Shown here one piece after another: positions 1 to 8,760 of a stretch of 64,000 bases of DNA (positions are counted from its first letter, which is position 1; each line of letters opens with the position of its first letter). Origin of the DNA: Sphingorhabdus_B arenilitoris. Lineage in GTDB: Bacteria; Pseudomonadota; Alphaproteobacteria; Sphingomonadales; Sphingomonadaceae. Location: contig NZ_JBHSDH010000013.1 of the NCBI RefSeq assembly GCF_042651485.1, positions 1,674,001 through 1,738,000 on the forward strand. The letters are read 5' to 3'. The translations under genes and the position numbers were made by a program. The notes below the pieces were generated by a model. The model saw only the letters and a list, made by a program, of their open reading frames with translations. It made no database searches and was not told the origin of the DNA.

Positions 1-1780
1 CGTTGAAGGACAGCGCCCCATCAATGATCAGGAAGTCGCGGAAAAATAACTCGCGGCCATCAACGGAGTTAAAGTTGGTCGGCGCCGCGATTAAGATATC
101 TGCGAACAGATCTCCTTCTGGGCGATTAAACCGGTTCGCCAGCAACGCAGCTGCGTTATTGCTGCCATTTGCGGTTAGTGAAATGTTATTTGTGATGTCA
201 TTGTTGATCGCGGAGGTTTCATTCCACCGATAACCAAAATCAACTGAAGTCACAAACGGGTTCAGGTCCGTCGTGTCATAAGTGAAATCAAAGCGAACAG
301 CTTTTTCCTTATTATCAGACCTGCTGGCCCCCTGCGAGACCTGGTTAATCTGATAATTGGCAGGGTTCAGCAATTGCTCCGCACTCGGCGCAAAGGGGCT
401 ATTCTGGTCAATTCCGAATGTAAGCCCGTTACGTAGGTCGAATGCCAGCGGCACGCCATTATCAAGGCTGCCCCTACCGAATACCGGTTGCGGTCCTAAT
501 GGATTGATAAAATCGAGCGTCGTCGAGAAATTGGGGTTGGTTGTTTTTGACGTCGACAGCGCAGCTTCTGCCCGGACGGTCAGCTTTTCGCCTTCCCATT
601 CAAACCCTGCATCGAACACCCGGCTTTTGGTGACCCGCGATCCGGTATCACTGGAAGTGCGCAAATTTGGATCAACCGTAGCCCCGCTGACGCCGCCAAT
701 GCCCAACGTCCCTGCGACCGTTGATTGGATCGAACCCAGGTTGATCGGGCCATTGGGGCCATTCAAACTGCCCAGATTTACAGTTTCAAAGGCGGTGTTG
801 TTCGTTGTATTTACAACGAGCGGCGAAGATACACCAGACAACTGCACGCGGTTGCTTTCCTGCGACCGTTGCTGGTCATTTAAGGTTGCATCAAAATACA
901 GGCGCAGATTGTCGGCTGGTTTCCACTCTAATGCCGCCGTGCCATTGTAGGTTTCATATTCAAAATTGTTGGTTTCCTGTTGGAAAAACTGAATTTGCAG
1001 GAAGTTGAAATTTTCGGAGCTTGGACCGGAATTGGCCAGGTTGATTGCGTCGCGGTCGACACGCGGGGCGAATTGCGCAACATCCTGACGTGCATAACTG
1101 CCGCTCAATACGATGCCGATTTCACCAATGCCCGTTTCAAACCGATTGCCAATCGTGCCGGAGATGCGGGGCAATGTTGTTTTTGCAAGGTCGCTATTTT
1201 CATATTGGACACGCGCTGCGATCAAAGGTTCATTCAAGCTAAGCGGACGGATTGTTTTGAGGTTAATTGTGCCGCCAACCGAACCTTCAATCGTTTTCGC
1301 TTCGGGAACCTTCGTTACTTCAACCGCAGAAATCAGCGCTGCGGGTAAATCTTCGAAGCTAATACCTGAACGACCAGCTCCTGAACCTACCGTAGAAACA
1401 CCGTTAATTTCGGTCCGGTTTGCATCGGTGCCGCGAATCTGCACAGCATTACCCACACCAGCCTGCCGGGTGATTTGGATACCGGTGACATTTTCCAGAA
1501 CTTCGGCCAAATTCTGGTCAGGGAGCTTACCAATGTCTTCGGCTTGGATGACCTCAACGATATTGTTCGATGCCCGTTTTTCGCCGAGGGCGGATTCAAG
1601 TGAAGCGCGGATACCGCTCACCACAATGACATTATCATTCGATTCTTCAGCAGCCGTGTCATCGACATTTTGCGCGAAGCTAGGCGTTGCCGCGCCCATA
1701 GTGAGTGCCGTTCCGGCCAATAAGGCGGCAAGCATGCGCCGCGAATCCCGGCCAGACGTAGTTATAGCGTGTTTAGTCAT
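1..1780 (-). CDS. TonB-dependent receptor, N-terminal part (runs off the left edge)
   Basis: Outer-membrane, TonB/ExbBD-energised importer of a ligand I cannot name. The start is the ATG read leftwards from 1780, preceded by a GGGAGG ribosome site. The product opens with a signal peptide ending in 'PSFAQ', then a TonB-box-like stretch 'NVIVVSGIRASLESA' and a plug domain with 'IGKLPDQNLAEVLENVTGIQI' features ('GKLPDQNLAEVL', 'VQIRGTD', 'GGTINL'), followed by beta-barrel sequence rich in Asn, Gln and aromatic residues. About 593 codons are visible and no stop is reached, so the C-terminal barrel lies outside the window. The plug wording is the type typical of sphingomonad and Caulobacter receptors in polysaccharide loci. 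The adjacent beta-helix gene on the same strand may be related, but a 306-bp gap separates them. Family is certain, substrate unknown. Confidence 0.93.
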   Translation of the reverse strand, partial: MTKHAITTSGRDSRRMLAALLAGTALTMGAATPSFAQNVDDTAAEESNDNVIVVSGIRASLESALGEKRASNNIVEVIQAEDIGKLPDQNLAEVLENVTGIQITRQAGVGNAVQIRGTDANRTEINGVSTVGSGAGRSGISFEDLPAALISAVEVTKVPEAKTIEGSVGGTINLKTIRPLSLNEPLIAARVQYENSDLAKTTLPRISGTIGNRFETGIGEIGIVLSGSYARQDVAQFAPRVDRDAINLANSGPSSENFNFLQIQFFQQETNNFEYETYNGTAALEWKPADNLRLYFDATLNDQQRSQESNRVQLSGVSSPLVVNTTNNTAFETVNLGSLNGPNGPINLGSIQSTVAGTLGIGGVSGATVDPNLRTSSDTGSRVTKSRVFDAGFEWEGEKLTVRAEAALSTSKTTNPNFSTTLDFINPLGPQPVFGRGSLDNGVPLAFDLRNGLTFGIDQNSPFAPSAEQLLNPANYQINQVSQGASRSDNKEKAVRFDFTYDTTDLNPFVTSVDFGYRWNETSAINNDITNNISLTANGSNNAAALLANRFNRPEGDLFADILIAAPTNFNSVDGRELFFRDFLIIDGALSFN

Positions 1781-2086
1781 TGAAAATCCTCCCAAAAGCT
1801 CTCCAAGATGCGCGCCGACTTACCTTATCGGTAGCGCCCTCAAACATCGGTGAATGAAAAAGACACCGGTGTCAATATTCTTTTCATCCGTTCTTGCGGC
1901 AGCATGAGAGTGATGTCAACCAATAAATATGACCAATTATGCAACTAATCCGACATTTATATAATACCAGTATGCTATACCAATTTTGGGTAAGGCATGG
2001 TAATGCGCCGAAAAAGCTGCTCAAATGGCAGGCTATCGATATAGTGATAAAGTTTTAGGGGCCTGAGCCCACTAAAGGCCGTGCGG
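1781..2086 (-). promoter_or_regulatory. Receptor upstream region with a repeated ATACCA motif
   Basis: This 306-bp gap holds no convincing gene and must carry the promoter of the leftward receptor. It is AT-rich near 1930-1990. The hexamer ATACCA occurs at 1964-1969 and again at 1977-1982, so on the receptor strand the region reads TTGGTAT...ATACTGGTAT. That resembles an operator made of two half-sites (GntR or LacI type), but symmetry is imperfect. No TGACA-N4-TGTCA site of the kind found around 46 kb is present, so this receptor probably belongs to another regulon. Confidence 0.3.
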
Positions 2087-3046
2087 TTAGCGGCGCTCAT
2101 ATCTTTTCAGATTGGAGCCGAGCCGATTGACGCCCAAATTAATCTGATCGCCGGACCAATCCGCAAGGAAAGTGCTATTCCGATCAATACCCGGACCGAT
2201 GCGCGCGTCATTATTGAAAATAGACAGCCCCGCGCTGCTATGCTTTTTGCCTTCGGGAGCAACGGTAATGAACGCGCTGTAATTTTCTTTATTCTCGCCT
2301 TGCACAAATTTATTGCCGCTTATCGTGCCGGTTGCCCCGCCGGGCAGGTCAATCATGTAATTGGTCGTGCGTCCCCGGCTGTCGTCAAAGGCATTGTCGC
2401 GAATATCAACGCGGGCGGCGCGGCTTTTTACATAATGGCCGCCATTGCCGCGTTCAAAGCGGCTGTTGGTGACGGTCAGCGAGCCATAATCGCCGATATA
2501 GATGCTATGCGCGCAATCAAGCCCGCGGTCACAGCGGCCAAGCCCGGAAAAGGTTGACTGATCAATGCGGATATTTGACGATGGATCAGGCGCGGTCAAT
2601 ATACCTTGCTCGCTGTCGCGGAAGATAGAGCGCGTGACGACCAGATCGCCTTTTTCCAAACGGATCCCCGCGCCATTGGCATCGGGCACAGCCATGCCCT
2701 GAAAAATAATACCGTCCACGCTTGCACCGCGCCCCCGCAGCACCAATGCGGCTTTTCCTTCGCAGGTCGCACGGTCAAATATGACCTGACCTATGGCCGC
2801 CGCGCGGTAGGCGATACTGCCCTCTTCCTGCACCGCGCATTGTTGATAAAGGCCGGGCCGAATTAATATCGTGCCCTCGCCGTCTCCAATCGCTTTTACC
2901 GCTTGGTCCAATATCCTGAATTTCTGTCCAGTTTCGGCAATTTGAAATGGCGCATTCTGATCCGCCTGCGCGGAGGCGTCATGCGCCCAAGCAAGTAATG
3001 CGGCAAGACCGACAAGCGAACCGATCATATAAGGCGATTTGGACAT
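2087..3046 (-). CDS. Secreted right-handed beta-helix protein (pectate-lyase-like fold)
   Basis: A 319-residue exported protein. Residues 1-26 form a signal peptide ending 'DASAQA'. The remainder alternates short strands and turns in a parallel beta-helix pattern ('GIIFQGMAVPDANGAGIRL', 'NIRIDQSTFSG', 'LTVTNSRFERG', 'VDIRDNAFDDS', 'GTISGNKFVQG'), with the stacked Asn residues typical of NosD/pectate-lyase folds. I see no catalytic signature that would fix it as a polysaccharide lyase, so it may bind or remodel a polysaccharide or be purely structural. It is transcribed toward the truncated receptor on the same strand, with a 306-bp gap. Fold is fairly sure; function is not. Confidence 0.75.
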   Translation of the reverse strand: MSKSPYMIGSLVGLAALLAWAHDASAQADQNAPFQIAETGQKFRILDQAVKAIGDGEGTILIRPGLYQQCAVQEEGSIAYRAAAIGQVIFDRATCEGKAALVLRGRGASVDGIIFQGMAVPDANGAGIRLEKGDLVVTRSIFRDSEQGILTAPDPSSNIRIDQSTFSGLGRCDRGLDCAHSIYIGDYGSLTVTNSRFERGNGGHYVKSRAARVDIRDNAFDDSRGRTTNYMIDLPGGATGTISGNKFVQGENKENYSAFITVAPEGKKHSSAGLSIFNNDARIGPGIDRNSTFLADWSGDQINLGVNRLGSNLKRYERR

Positions 3047-3203
3047 AAGGCACCTGTGTCATTAAAATTCGTATCGGCATACAATAACGCCGCTGTTAAC
3101 TTCCAGAGCATTAACCAAGCCTGATGCAACGAGTCCTACAAAGAGACGAGAAAATCTCAAAAGCTAACCGCTTGTTTATGGGCAGCGGCTTGCCTATGGG
3201 GCG

Positions 3204-4418
3204 ATGATGCACCCTGTCACCACCACAGAGCTGTTTTTATTGGCAATGCTCATAATTTATTGCCTGCCCTATTTGGTCTGGCGATTGGGACGAACCGAAT
3301 ATTATGCGCCGCTGGTTGTGGTCCAAATTGTCGCCGGGATTTTGCTTGGCCCCGGCGTATTGGGCGGGATATTTCCATCTTATTACCAAACTATCTTTAC
3401 CCCTGATGTGATCAAGATGTTGTCTGGCCTTGCGACATGGGCGGTCATGCTGTTTGTGTGGATAGCCGGAATAGAGCTGGAATTGCATAAGGCAAAGGCA
3501 AATGCCCGTGAAACCGCCGTGACGGCCGGCCTCGCGATGATCGTACCGATGGCACTGGGCAGCTTGGTTGCGGCGGGGCTGTTAAATAGCAGCAACATTT
3601 GGGCGGGAAATAAGGGTAATAATGTCCAAGTGATATTGGGCCTGGGCATGTCCTGTGCCGTCACCGCGCTACCCATCCTAATCCTGTTTATGGAGAAATT
3701 GGAGATTTTGCGCGCGCCGCTGGGGCAGAGGATTTTGCGCTATGCCAGCCTTGATGACATTGCCATTTGGGGCGTACTCGCGCTCATCCTCCTCGATTGG
3801 GAGAGGATCGGGCGACAGGCGGTATTTTTGGTCGCTTTCATTATTGCGGCATTCCTGATCCGAAAGCTCATGGAGGCGTTGCAGGAACGTGACCGCTGGC
3901 CCGTCAGCTTGGTATGGTTAGCGGCTGTGGCCTTGGGCGCGGATTGGTGCGGTCTGCATTTCATGGTTGGCGCCTTTTTGGCAGGTATGGTGCTGGAGGC
4001 GCGCTGGTTTAATCAAGAGCGGATGGACCTATTTCGCCATTATATATTGCTCGCCTTCATGCCTGTTTTCTTCCTATCAACGGGGCTGCGCACCCAATGG
4101 GAAAGCGGCGGCGTGATGGTATTTGCCGCGGCCGCCGCATTGCTGGTGGCCGCCATTGCGGGCAAGCTGGCGGGCGTGCATCTGGCTGGGCGGATATTGA
4201 AATGGCAGAAGGGAGAGGCGAGCATCATCGGCTGGCTGCTGCAAACAAAGGCATTGATTATGATTATCTTTGCCAATGTCCTCCTCGATAAACAGATTAT
4301 CAGCAACACCAGCTTCACTGCGCTGCTGTTGATGGCGGTCGGTTCGACAATGCTGACGATCCCGATGGTCACGCCCCGCCTTGCAAAGCTGAAAAGCTTG
4401 ATTGTGCGCGATAGCTGA
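3204..4418 (+). CDS. Cation:proton antiporter, CPA2/Kef type
   Basis: A 404-residue inner-membrane protein with about 12-13 hydrophobic segments, beginning near residue 8. It matches the Na+/H+ exchanger (CPA2, Kef-like) domain: 'VVQIVAGILLGPGVLGGIFP' in the first helices, 'AITALPIL'-like 'AVTALPILILFMEKL' in the middle, then 'RYASLDDIAIWGVLALIL' with the acidic pair expected in the ion-binding core. There is no C-terminal RCK/TrkA_N nucleotide-binding domain, so it is the short form lacking K+-efflux-type gating. It stands alone with no operon partner; two adjacent ATG codons at 3204 and 3207 are possible starts. The exact ion (Na+ or K+) cannot be read from sequence. Confidence 0.85.
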   Translation: MMHPVTTTELFLLAMLIIYCLPYLVWRLGRTEYYAPLVVVQIVAGILLGPGVLGGIFPSYYQTIFTPDVIKMLSGLATWAVMLFVWIAGIELELHKAKANARETAVTAGLAMIVPMALGSLVAAGLLNSSNIWAGNKGNNVQVILGLGMSCAVTALPILILFMEKLEILRAPLGQRILRYASLDDIAIWGVLALILLDWERIGRQAVFLVAFIIAAFLIRKLMEALQERDRWPVSLVWLAAVALGADWCGLHFMVGAFLAGMVLEARWFNQERMDLFRHYILLAFMPVFFLSTGLRTQWESGGVMVFAAAAALLVAAIAGKLAGVHLAGRILKWQKGEASIIGWLLQTKALIMIIFANVLLDKQIISNTSFTALLLMAVGSTMLTIPMVTPRLAKLKSLIVRDS

Positions 4419-4535
4419 GACTTTCGGGCTTTGGGTTGCAATCCAAAAGTCTGCGCTTATTTGTGGAGACAGACAATACCCACGCATATCGGCGCGCTCT
4501 TCTGGCCGCCAATGTTATGAGGAAAGGATAGACAG

Positions 4536-5321
4536 ATTCTCACCCTGCTTTCACCTGCCAAAAAATTGAAATTCACTCCCGATATGCATGGGTTGGAAAC
4601 GACCAAGCCGCAGCTATCCGATGATATGCGGGAAATTGCGCAAGTGGCAAAGCAGCAGTCCGCCGCCAATTTGAAAAAACTGATGCATATCAGCGACAAA
4701 CTGGCCGAATTGAATGCGGAGCGGTTCCAGGCCTTTGACCTGGATGGCAAAAGCAACAGCGCCGCGCCTGCCGGGCTGACCTTTGACGGCGATGTTTATT
4801 GGGGGCTGGATGCCCGGTCATTAAGCGCAGCGGCGCTGGATTATGCGCAGGACCATCTGCGCATTTTGTCGGGCCTATATGGCGTGCTGCGCCCGATGGA
4901 CGCGATCCAGCCCTATCGGCTGGAAATGGGCACCAAAATGGCCAATCCGCGCGGGGCATCTCTCTATGATTTTTGGGGCAGTAAAATCGCGGAAAGCTTG
5001 AATGCCGATCTGGCCGGTCATACCCATCCGGCAATCGTAAACCTGGCGTCAAATGAATATTTTAAGGCCGTGGACCGGTCAGCGCTCAATGTGCCCATCA
5101 TCACGGCGTCGTTCCTGAATATAAAAGACGGCGAGGCCCGGGCGCTAATGTATCATGTCAAATTTGCGCGCGGCTTGATGGCCCGCTGGATCATCGAAAA
5201 CCGCATCGATCGCACCGACGGATTGAAAGATTTCAATGCCGAAGGCTATCGTTATGACATTAAGGCATCGACCAAAGACGAGCTAATTTTCACCCGCAAA
5301 CAACCACCGGTAAAGAAATAA
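4536..5321 (+). CDS. yaaA: YaaA peroxide-stress protein (DUF328), apparent ATT start
   Basis: Member of the UPF0246/YaaA family, which in E. coli lowers intracellular free iron during peroxide stress. The family N-terminus 'LLSPAKKLKFTP' is encoded from 4545 on. The reading frame is closed upstream by TGA at 4518-4520, and between that stop and the conserved N-terminus there is no ATG, GTG or TTG. The only codon where family members have Met is ATT at 4536, with an AGGAAAGGA ribosome site 7-8 bases before it. The usual alternative would be TTG at 4566, which would delete the conserved 'LSPAK' motif. Other family features follow: 'ALYGVLRPMD'-like 'LSGLYGVLRPMDAIQPYRLEMG', 'NLASNEY' and 'GLMARWI'. 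Length from ATT is 261 residues, normal for the family. Single-gene transcription unit. Confidence 0.85.
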   Translation: MLTLLSPAKKLKFTPDMHGLETTKPQLSDDMREIAQVAKQQSAANLKKLMHISDKLAELNAERFQAFDLDGKSNSAAPAGLTFDGDVYWGLDARSLSAAALDYAQDHLRILSGLYGVLRPMDAIQPYRLEMGTKMANPRGASLYDFWGSKIAESLNADLAGHTHPAIVNLASNEYFKAVDRSALNVPIITASFLNIKDGEARALMYHVKFARGLMARWIIENRIDRTDGLKDFNAEGYRYDIKASTKDELIFTRKQPPVKK

Positions 5322-5531
5322 TAGCGGCGGGCATTACCGTGAAACATGCAGCCCCAATTCCTTGTTGAAATGTTGAGTTATGGCTATCGATCTCGGGAGT
5401 CGTGACCCTCACCTAATAATTCGGTACGCCTCAACAAAATGCTATGAATGCGCGTTTTTTGCGTTAAGCTAGGCTAACAAGAAAATAATGTGATCACGGG
5501 ATGAACGTTTTTTCACTCCAATCATGGGGGA

Positions 5532-6968
5532 ATGACGATCGATTATTTTGACGAGATGCTGCAACCGGGTGGGTCCGATCAGCAACCTGATATGCGTGCA
5601 CCCTATGCCGGCTATGGCCATTGGTTGCAGCAGGAAAACCCCAAACGTATTATGCAGAAAGCCGCGCAGGCAGAGGCTTTTTTTCGCACCACCGGCATAA
5701 CATTCAATGTCTATGGAGAGGAAGATGCCGACGAACGCCTGATCCCCTTTGACGTTGTGCCGCGTATTATTGCTGGATCCGAATGGCGCAAGCTATCACG
5801 TGGGATCGAACAACGGGTCCGCGCCATCAACGCGTTTCTGCATGATATATACCACCGGCAGGAAATTTTGCGCGCGGGCCGTATCCCGATTGAGCTTATC
5901 TCAAACAATGCCGCGTTTCTACCGCAAATGGTTGGCGTTAATCCACCGGGCGGTATTTATACGCATATTGTCGGCACCGACATTGTACGCACCGGCGTGG
6001 ATGAATTTTTTGTATTGGAGGATAATGCCCGCACGCCGTCGGGGGTCTCCTATATGCTGGAAAACCGGGAAACGATGCTGCAAATGTTTCCGGAGCTATT
6101 TTCGCGCATCTCGGTTCAGCAGGTGAGCGATTATCCGGTTAAGCTGCGCCGCTCGCTATCGGATTGCATGCCGGATAAATGTGATGGCAAACCAGTCGTG
6201 GCAATATTGACGCCGGGCATCCACAATTCAGCCTATTTTGAACATAGCTATCTCGCCGATCAAATGGGGGCGGAGCTGGTCGAGGGGCATGATCTGCGCG
6301 TGGTGGATGGCCGCATCGCCATGCGCACGACGCAGGGTTATACGCCAATCGACGTGCTTTATCGCCGTGTCGATGATGAATATTTGGACCCGCTGAATTT
6401 CAATCCAGATTCGGTGCTGGGCGTTCCCGGGATCATGGACGTCTACCGGTCGGGCGGTATCACCATCGCCAACGCGCCGGGCACCGGTATCGCCGACGAC
6501 AAAGCGCTATATAGCTATATGCCCGATATCGTCGAATTTTATACTGGCGAAAAACCGCTGCTGAACAATGTCGAGACATGGCGGTGCAGCGAGGCAGATC
6601 ATTTGCGCTATGTGCTCGATAACCTATCGGAACTGGTCGTGAAGGAAGTGCATGGGTCGGGCGGCTATGGCATGTTGGTGGGGCCAGCCGCGAATAAAAA
6701 AGAGATACAGGCATTTCGCGCGAAATTGATGGCCAACCCCGGCAATTACATCGCGCAGCCGACGCTGGCGCTGTCCACTGTCCCGATTTTCACGCGTAAG
6801 GGATTGTCGCCGCGCCATGTCGATTTGCGCCCCTTTGTGCTGGTTTCGCCAGAGCGGATTGACATTACGCCGGGCGGATTGACCCGCGTAGCAATGACGC
6901 CCGGATCGCTGGTGGTGAACAGCAGCCAAGGCGGCGGGACCAAAGACACCTGGGTATTGGAGGAATAG
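5532..6968 (+). CDS. Circularly permuted ATP-grasp protein (DUF404/DUF407), Anbu operon
   Basis: A 478-residue cytosolic ATP-grasp-like enzyme of the circularly permuted type that accompanies alpha-E and transglutaminase genes. Visible features are 'YDEM'-like N-terminus 'YFDEMLQPGG', 'RIIAGSEWRKLSRGIEQRVRAI', 'FVLEDNARTPSGVSYMLENR' (a nucleotide/metal-binding block), 'YRRVDDEYLDPL', 'NAPGTGIADDKALYSYMPDIV' and 'VVKEVHGSGGYGML'. Family members are thought to ligate or modify peptides, but no substrate has been established. It opens a four-gene operon: 5 bp separate it from the alpha-E gene. The G-run before the start at 5532 is very close to the ATG, so ATG 5556 is a possible alternative start, though the N-terminal 'FDEM' motif favours 5532. 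Confidence 0.9.
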   Translation: MTIDYFDEMLQPGGSDQQPDMRAPYAGYGHWLQQENPKRIMQKAAQAEAFFRTTGITFNVYGEEDADERLIPFDVVPRIIAGSEWRKLSRGIEQRVRAINAFLHDIYHRQEILRAGRIPIELISNNAAFLPQMVGVNPPGGIYTHIVGTDIVRTGVDEFFVLEDNARTPSGVSYMLENRETMLQMFPELFSRISVQQVSDYPVKLRRSLSDCMPDKCDGKPVVAILTPGIHNSAYFEHSYLADQMGAELVEGHDLRVVDGRIAMRTTQGYTPIDVLYRRVDDEYLDPLNFNPDSVLGVPGIMDVYRSGGITIANAPGTGIADDKALYSYMPDIVEFYTGEKPLLNNVETWRCSEADHLRYVLDNLSELVVKEVHGSGGYGMLVGPAANKKEIQAFRAKLMANPGNYIAQPTLALSTVPIFTRKGLSPRHVDLRPFVLVSPERIDITPGGLTRVAMTPGSLVVNSSQGGGTKDTWVLEE

Positions 6969-6973
6969 GGCGC

Positions 6974-7915
6974 ATGCTTAGTAAAACAGCGGGCGGTTTA
7001 TTCTGGATGTTCCGCTATCTGGAAAGATGCGAAAATAATGCACGGTTGCTGGATGCGGGATTTCGTATTGCGCTGACCCGCTCGGCAACGTCGGAGGCAG
7101 AGTGGAAATCCATTTTAACGACGACAGGTAGCCTTGCCGATTTTGAGGCGCGCCACGATGGGTTCAAATCAGCCAAAGTCATCAACTTCATGCTGCGTGA
7201 TCCAAATAATCCATCGAGTATATTATCAACGATGAAAGCTGCGCGCGACAATGCGCGGCTGGTGCGCACGGCGCTTACCCGGGAAGTTTGGGAAGCGACC
7301 AATGACAGCTGGATGCGGCTACGTCAGCTGCTGTCGAAACCGGTGAATGAAAATGAAGTGCCCGATGTGTTGACGGTGATCCGTCAGCAAAGCGCTCAGG
7401 TGCGCGGCGCGACGCTGGGCACGCTGCTGCGTAATGACGGCTTTAATTTCATCCGCCTGGGGACCTTTTTGGAGCGGGCGGATAATACGGCGCGCATATT
7501 GGATGTGAAATATTATCTGCTGCTGCCGTCTATTGCCCAAATTGGATCGGCGATCGATATTATGCAGTGGGAGACGATATTGCGGTCGGTATCGGCGCAG
7601 CGTGCCTATCGCTGGCTCAATGGCGCGCAGCTGAGCCCGCTGAACATCGCCGATTTCCTGATCTTACACGGCCAAATGCCTCGCTCGCTGATTTTCTGTA
7701 GCGAAAAGATCGCAGATAATCTGGGCTATTTGCAGCGTGATTATGGTGTCGATCATCCCAGCTGTGCGGCCGCCCGGGCATCTGCCGACAGGTTAAAGCA
7801 CATTACAATTGATCAAATTTTTGAAGAGGGGCTTCACGAATTTTTGGAAGATTTCATTTTGCGGAACGGCAAATTGGCCGCGCAGATTGAAAAAGATTTC
7901 CGGTTTCAGGGATAA
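6974..7915 (+). CDS. Alpha-E domain protein (DUF403), Anbu operon
   Basis: A 313-residue, mostly helical protein of the alpha-E family. The N-terminus 'MLSKTAGGLFWMFRYLERCENNARLLDAG' carries the family hallmark of a Trp-x-x-R-Y-x-E-R helix, repeated in the middle as 'FNFIRLGTFLERADNTARILDVKYY'. No catalytic role is known; in the family it always travels with the circularly permuted ATP-grasp and the transglutaminase, suggesting a complex or scaffold. It starts 5 bp after the ATP-grasp gene and ends 2 bp before the transglutaminase gene, so the proteins are almost certainly co-translated. Confidence 0.9.
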   Translation: MLSKTAGGLFWMFRYLERCENNARLLDAGFRIALTRSATSEAEWKSILTTTGSLADFEARHDGFKSAKVINFMLRDPNNPSSILSTMKAARDNARLVRTALTREVWEATNDSWMRLRQLLSKPVNENEVPDVLTVIRQQSAQVRGATLGTLLRNDGFNFIRLGTFLERADNTARILDVKYYLLLPSIAQIGSAIDIMQWETILRSVSAQRAYRWLNGAQLSPLNIADFLILHGQMPRSLIFCSEKIADNLGYLQRDYGVDHPSCAAARASADRLKHITIDQIFEEGLHEFLEDFILRNGKLAAQIEKDFRFQG

Positions 7916-7917
7916 AT

Positions 7918-8718
7918 ATGCGGCTTAAAATCAATCATACCACCCGCTATCAATATGACACGCCGCTGGATTACAGCCTACAGCAAGTGCGCTTAACCCC
8001 TAAGGATCGCAGCGGGCAAAAAATTATTGATTGGCAAATGACCGTAAGCGGCGGCAAAACAGAATGTAGTTTTGTCGATCAGCATAGCAATCATGTCGAT
8101 TTAATCAGTATTGATCCCGGCGGCCTTGATTTAACCATCCATTGCGAGGGCGAGGTTGAGGTCACCGACAATGGCGGCGTGGTGGGGCAGCATCAAGGCT
8201 TCATGGCACTCTGGAATTTCCGGCGCGAAACGCCCCTAACCAAAACCGGTCCGCATATGGCGAGGCTATTGGCAGAGCTGGGCGATGAGTATGACGGGGA
8301 TATTGCCAAGGCCCATGCGCTCTCTGCGCTCGTGCTGCAGCATGTGCCCTATATTCTGGGCAAAACCGACGCCCGCACAAGCGCTGAATCTGCCTTACAA
8401 ATTGGCGGCGGCGTGTGTCAGGATCATGCCCATATTTTCATCGCGGCGATGCGCAAATTGGGCTTTCCGGCGCGTTACGTGTCCGGTTATCTGATGATGA
8501 ACGACCGCGTGAACCAAGATGCGACGCATGGCTGGGCCGAAGCTTATTTTGACGAAATTGGCTGGATCGGCTTTGACATATCCAATGGTTATTCACCCGA
8601 TGATCGTTATATTCGCATTGCAACCGGTTTTGATTATAAAGACGCGTCGCCCGTTTCGGGTATGCGCTACGGCGGGTCGTCAGAGAATCTGGTTGTGCAA
8701 TTGCAAGTTCAGCAATAA
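7918..8718 (+). CDS. Transglutaminase-like cysteine peptidase, Anbu operon
   Basis: A 266-residue protein with an N-terminal beta-rich domain (residues 1-100, 'TTRYQYDTPLDYSLQQVRLTPK') and a C-terminal transglutaminase-like core. The papain-type triad is intact: Cys167 in 'GGGVCQDHAH', His204 in 'THGWAEAYF' and Asp220 in 'WIGFDISNGY'. Such proteins may act as peptidases or amide-bond transferases. No signal peptide is present, so it is probably cytosolic. Third gene of the ATP-grasp/alpha-E/transglutaminase/Anbu operon; 42 bp separate it from the Anbu gene. Confidence 0.92.
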   Translation: MRLKINHTTRYQYDTPLDYSLQQVRLTPKDRSGQKIIDWQMTVSGGKTECSFVDQHSNHVDLISIDPGGLDLTIHCEGEVEVTDNGGVVGQHQGFMALWNFRRETPLTKTGPHMARLLAELGDEYDGDIAKAHALSALVLQHVPYILGKTDARTSAESALQIGGGVCQDHAHIFIAAMRKLGFPARYVSGYLMMNDRVNQDATHGWAEAYFDEIGWIGFDISNGYSPDDRYIRIATGFDYKDASPVSGMRYGGSSENLVVQLQVQQ

Positions 8719-8760
8719 GCGCATTGCTGCGGCCTGATTGAGGTCGCTGGGGAAATTAGA

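Noticed and set aside
1113..1853. Long plus-strand open frames across the first 1.8 kb.
   Set aside because: The minus strand encodes a clear TonB-dependent receptor there; the plus-strand products are low-complexity shadows without domains.
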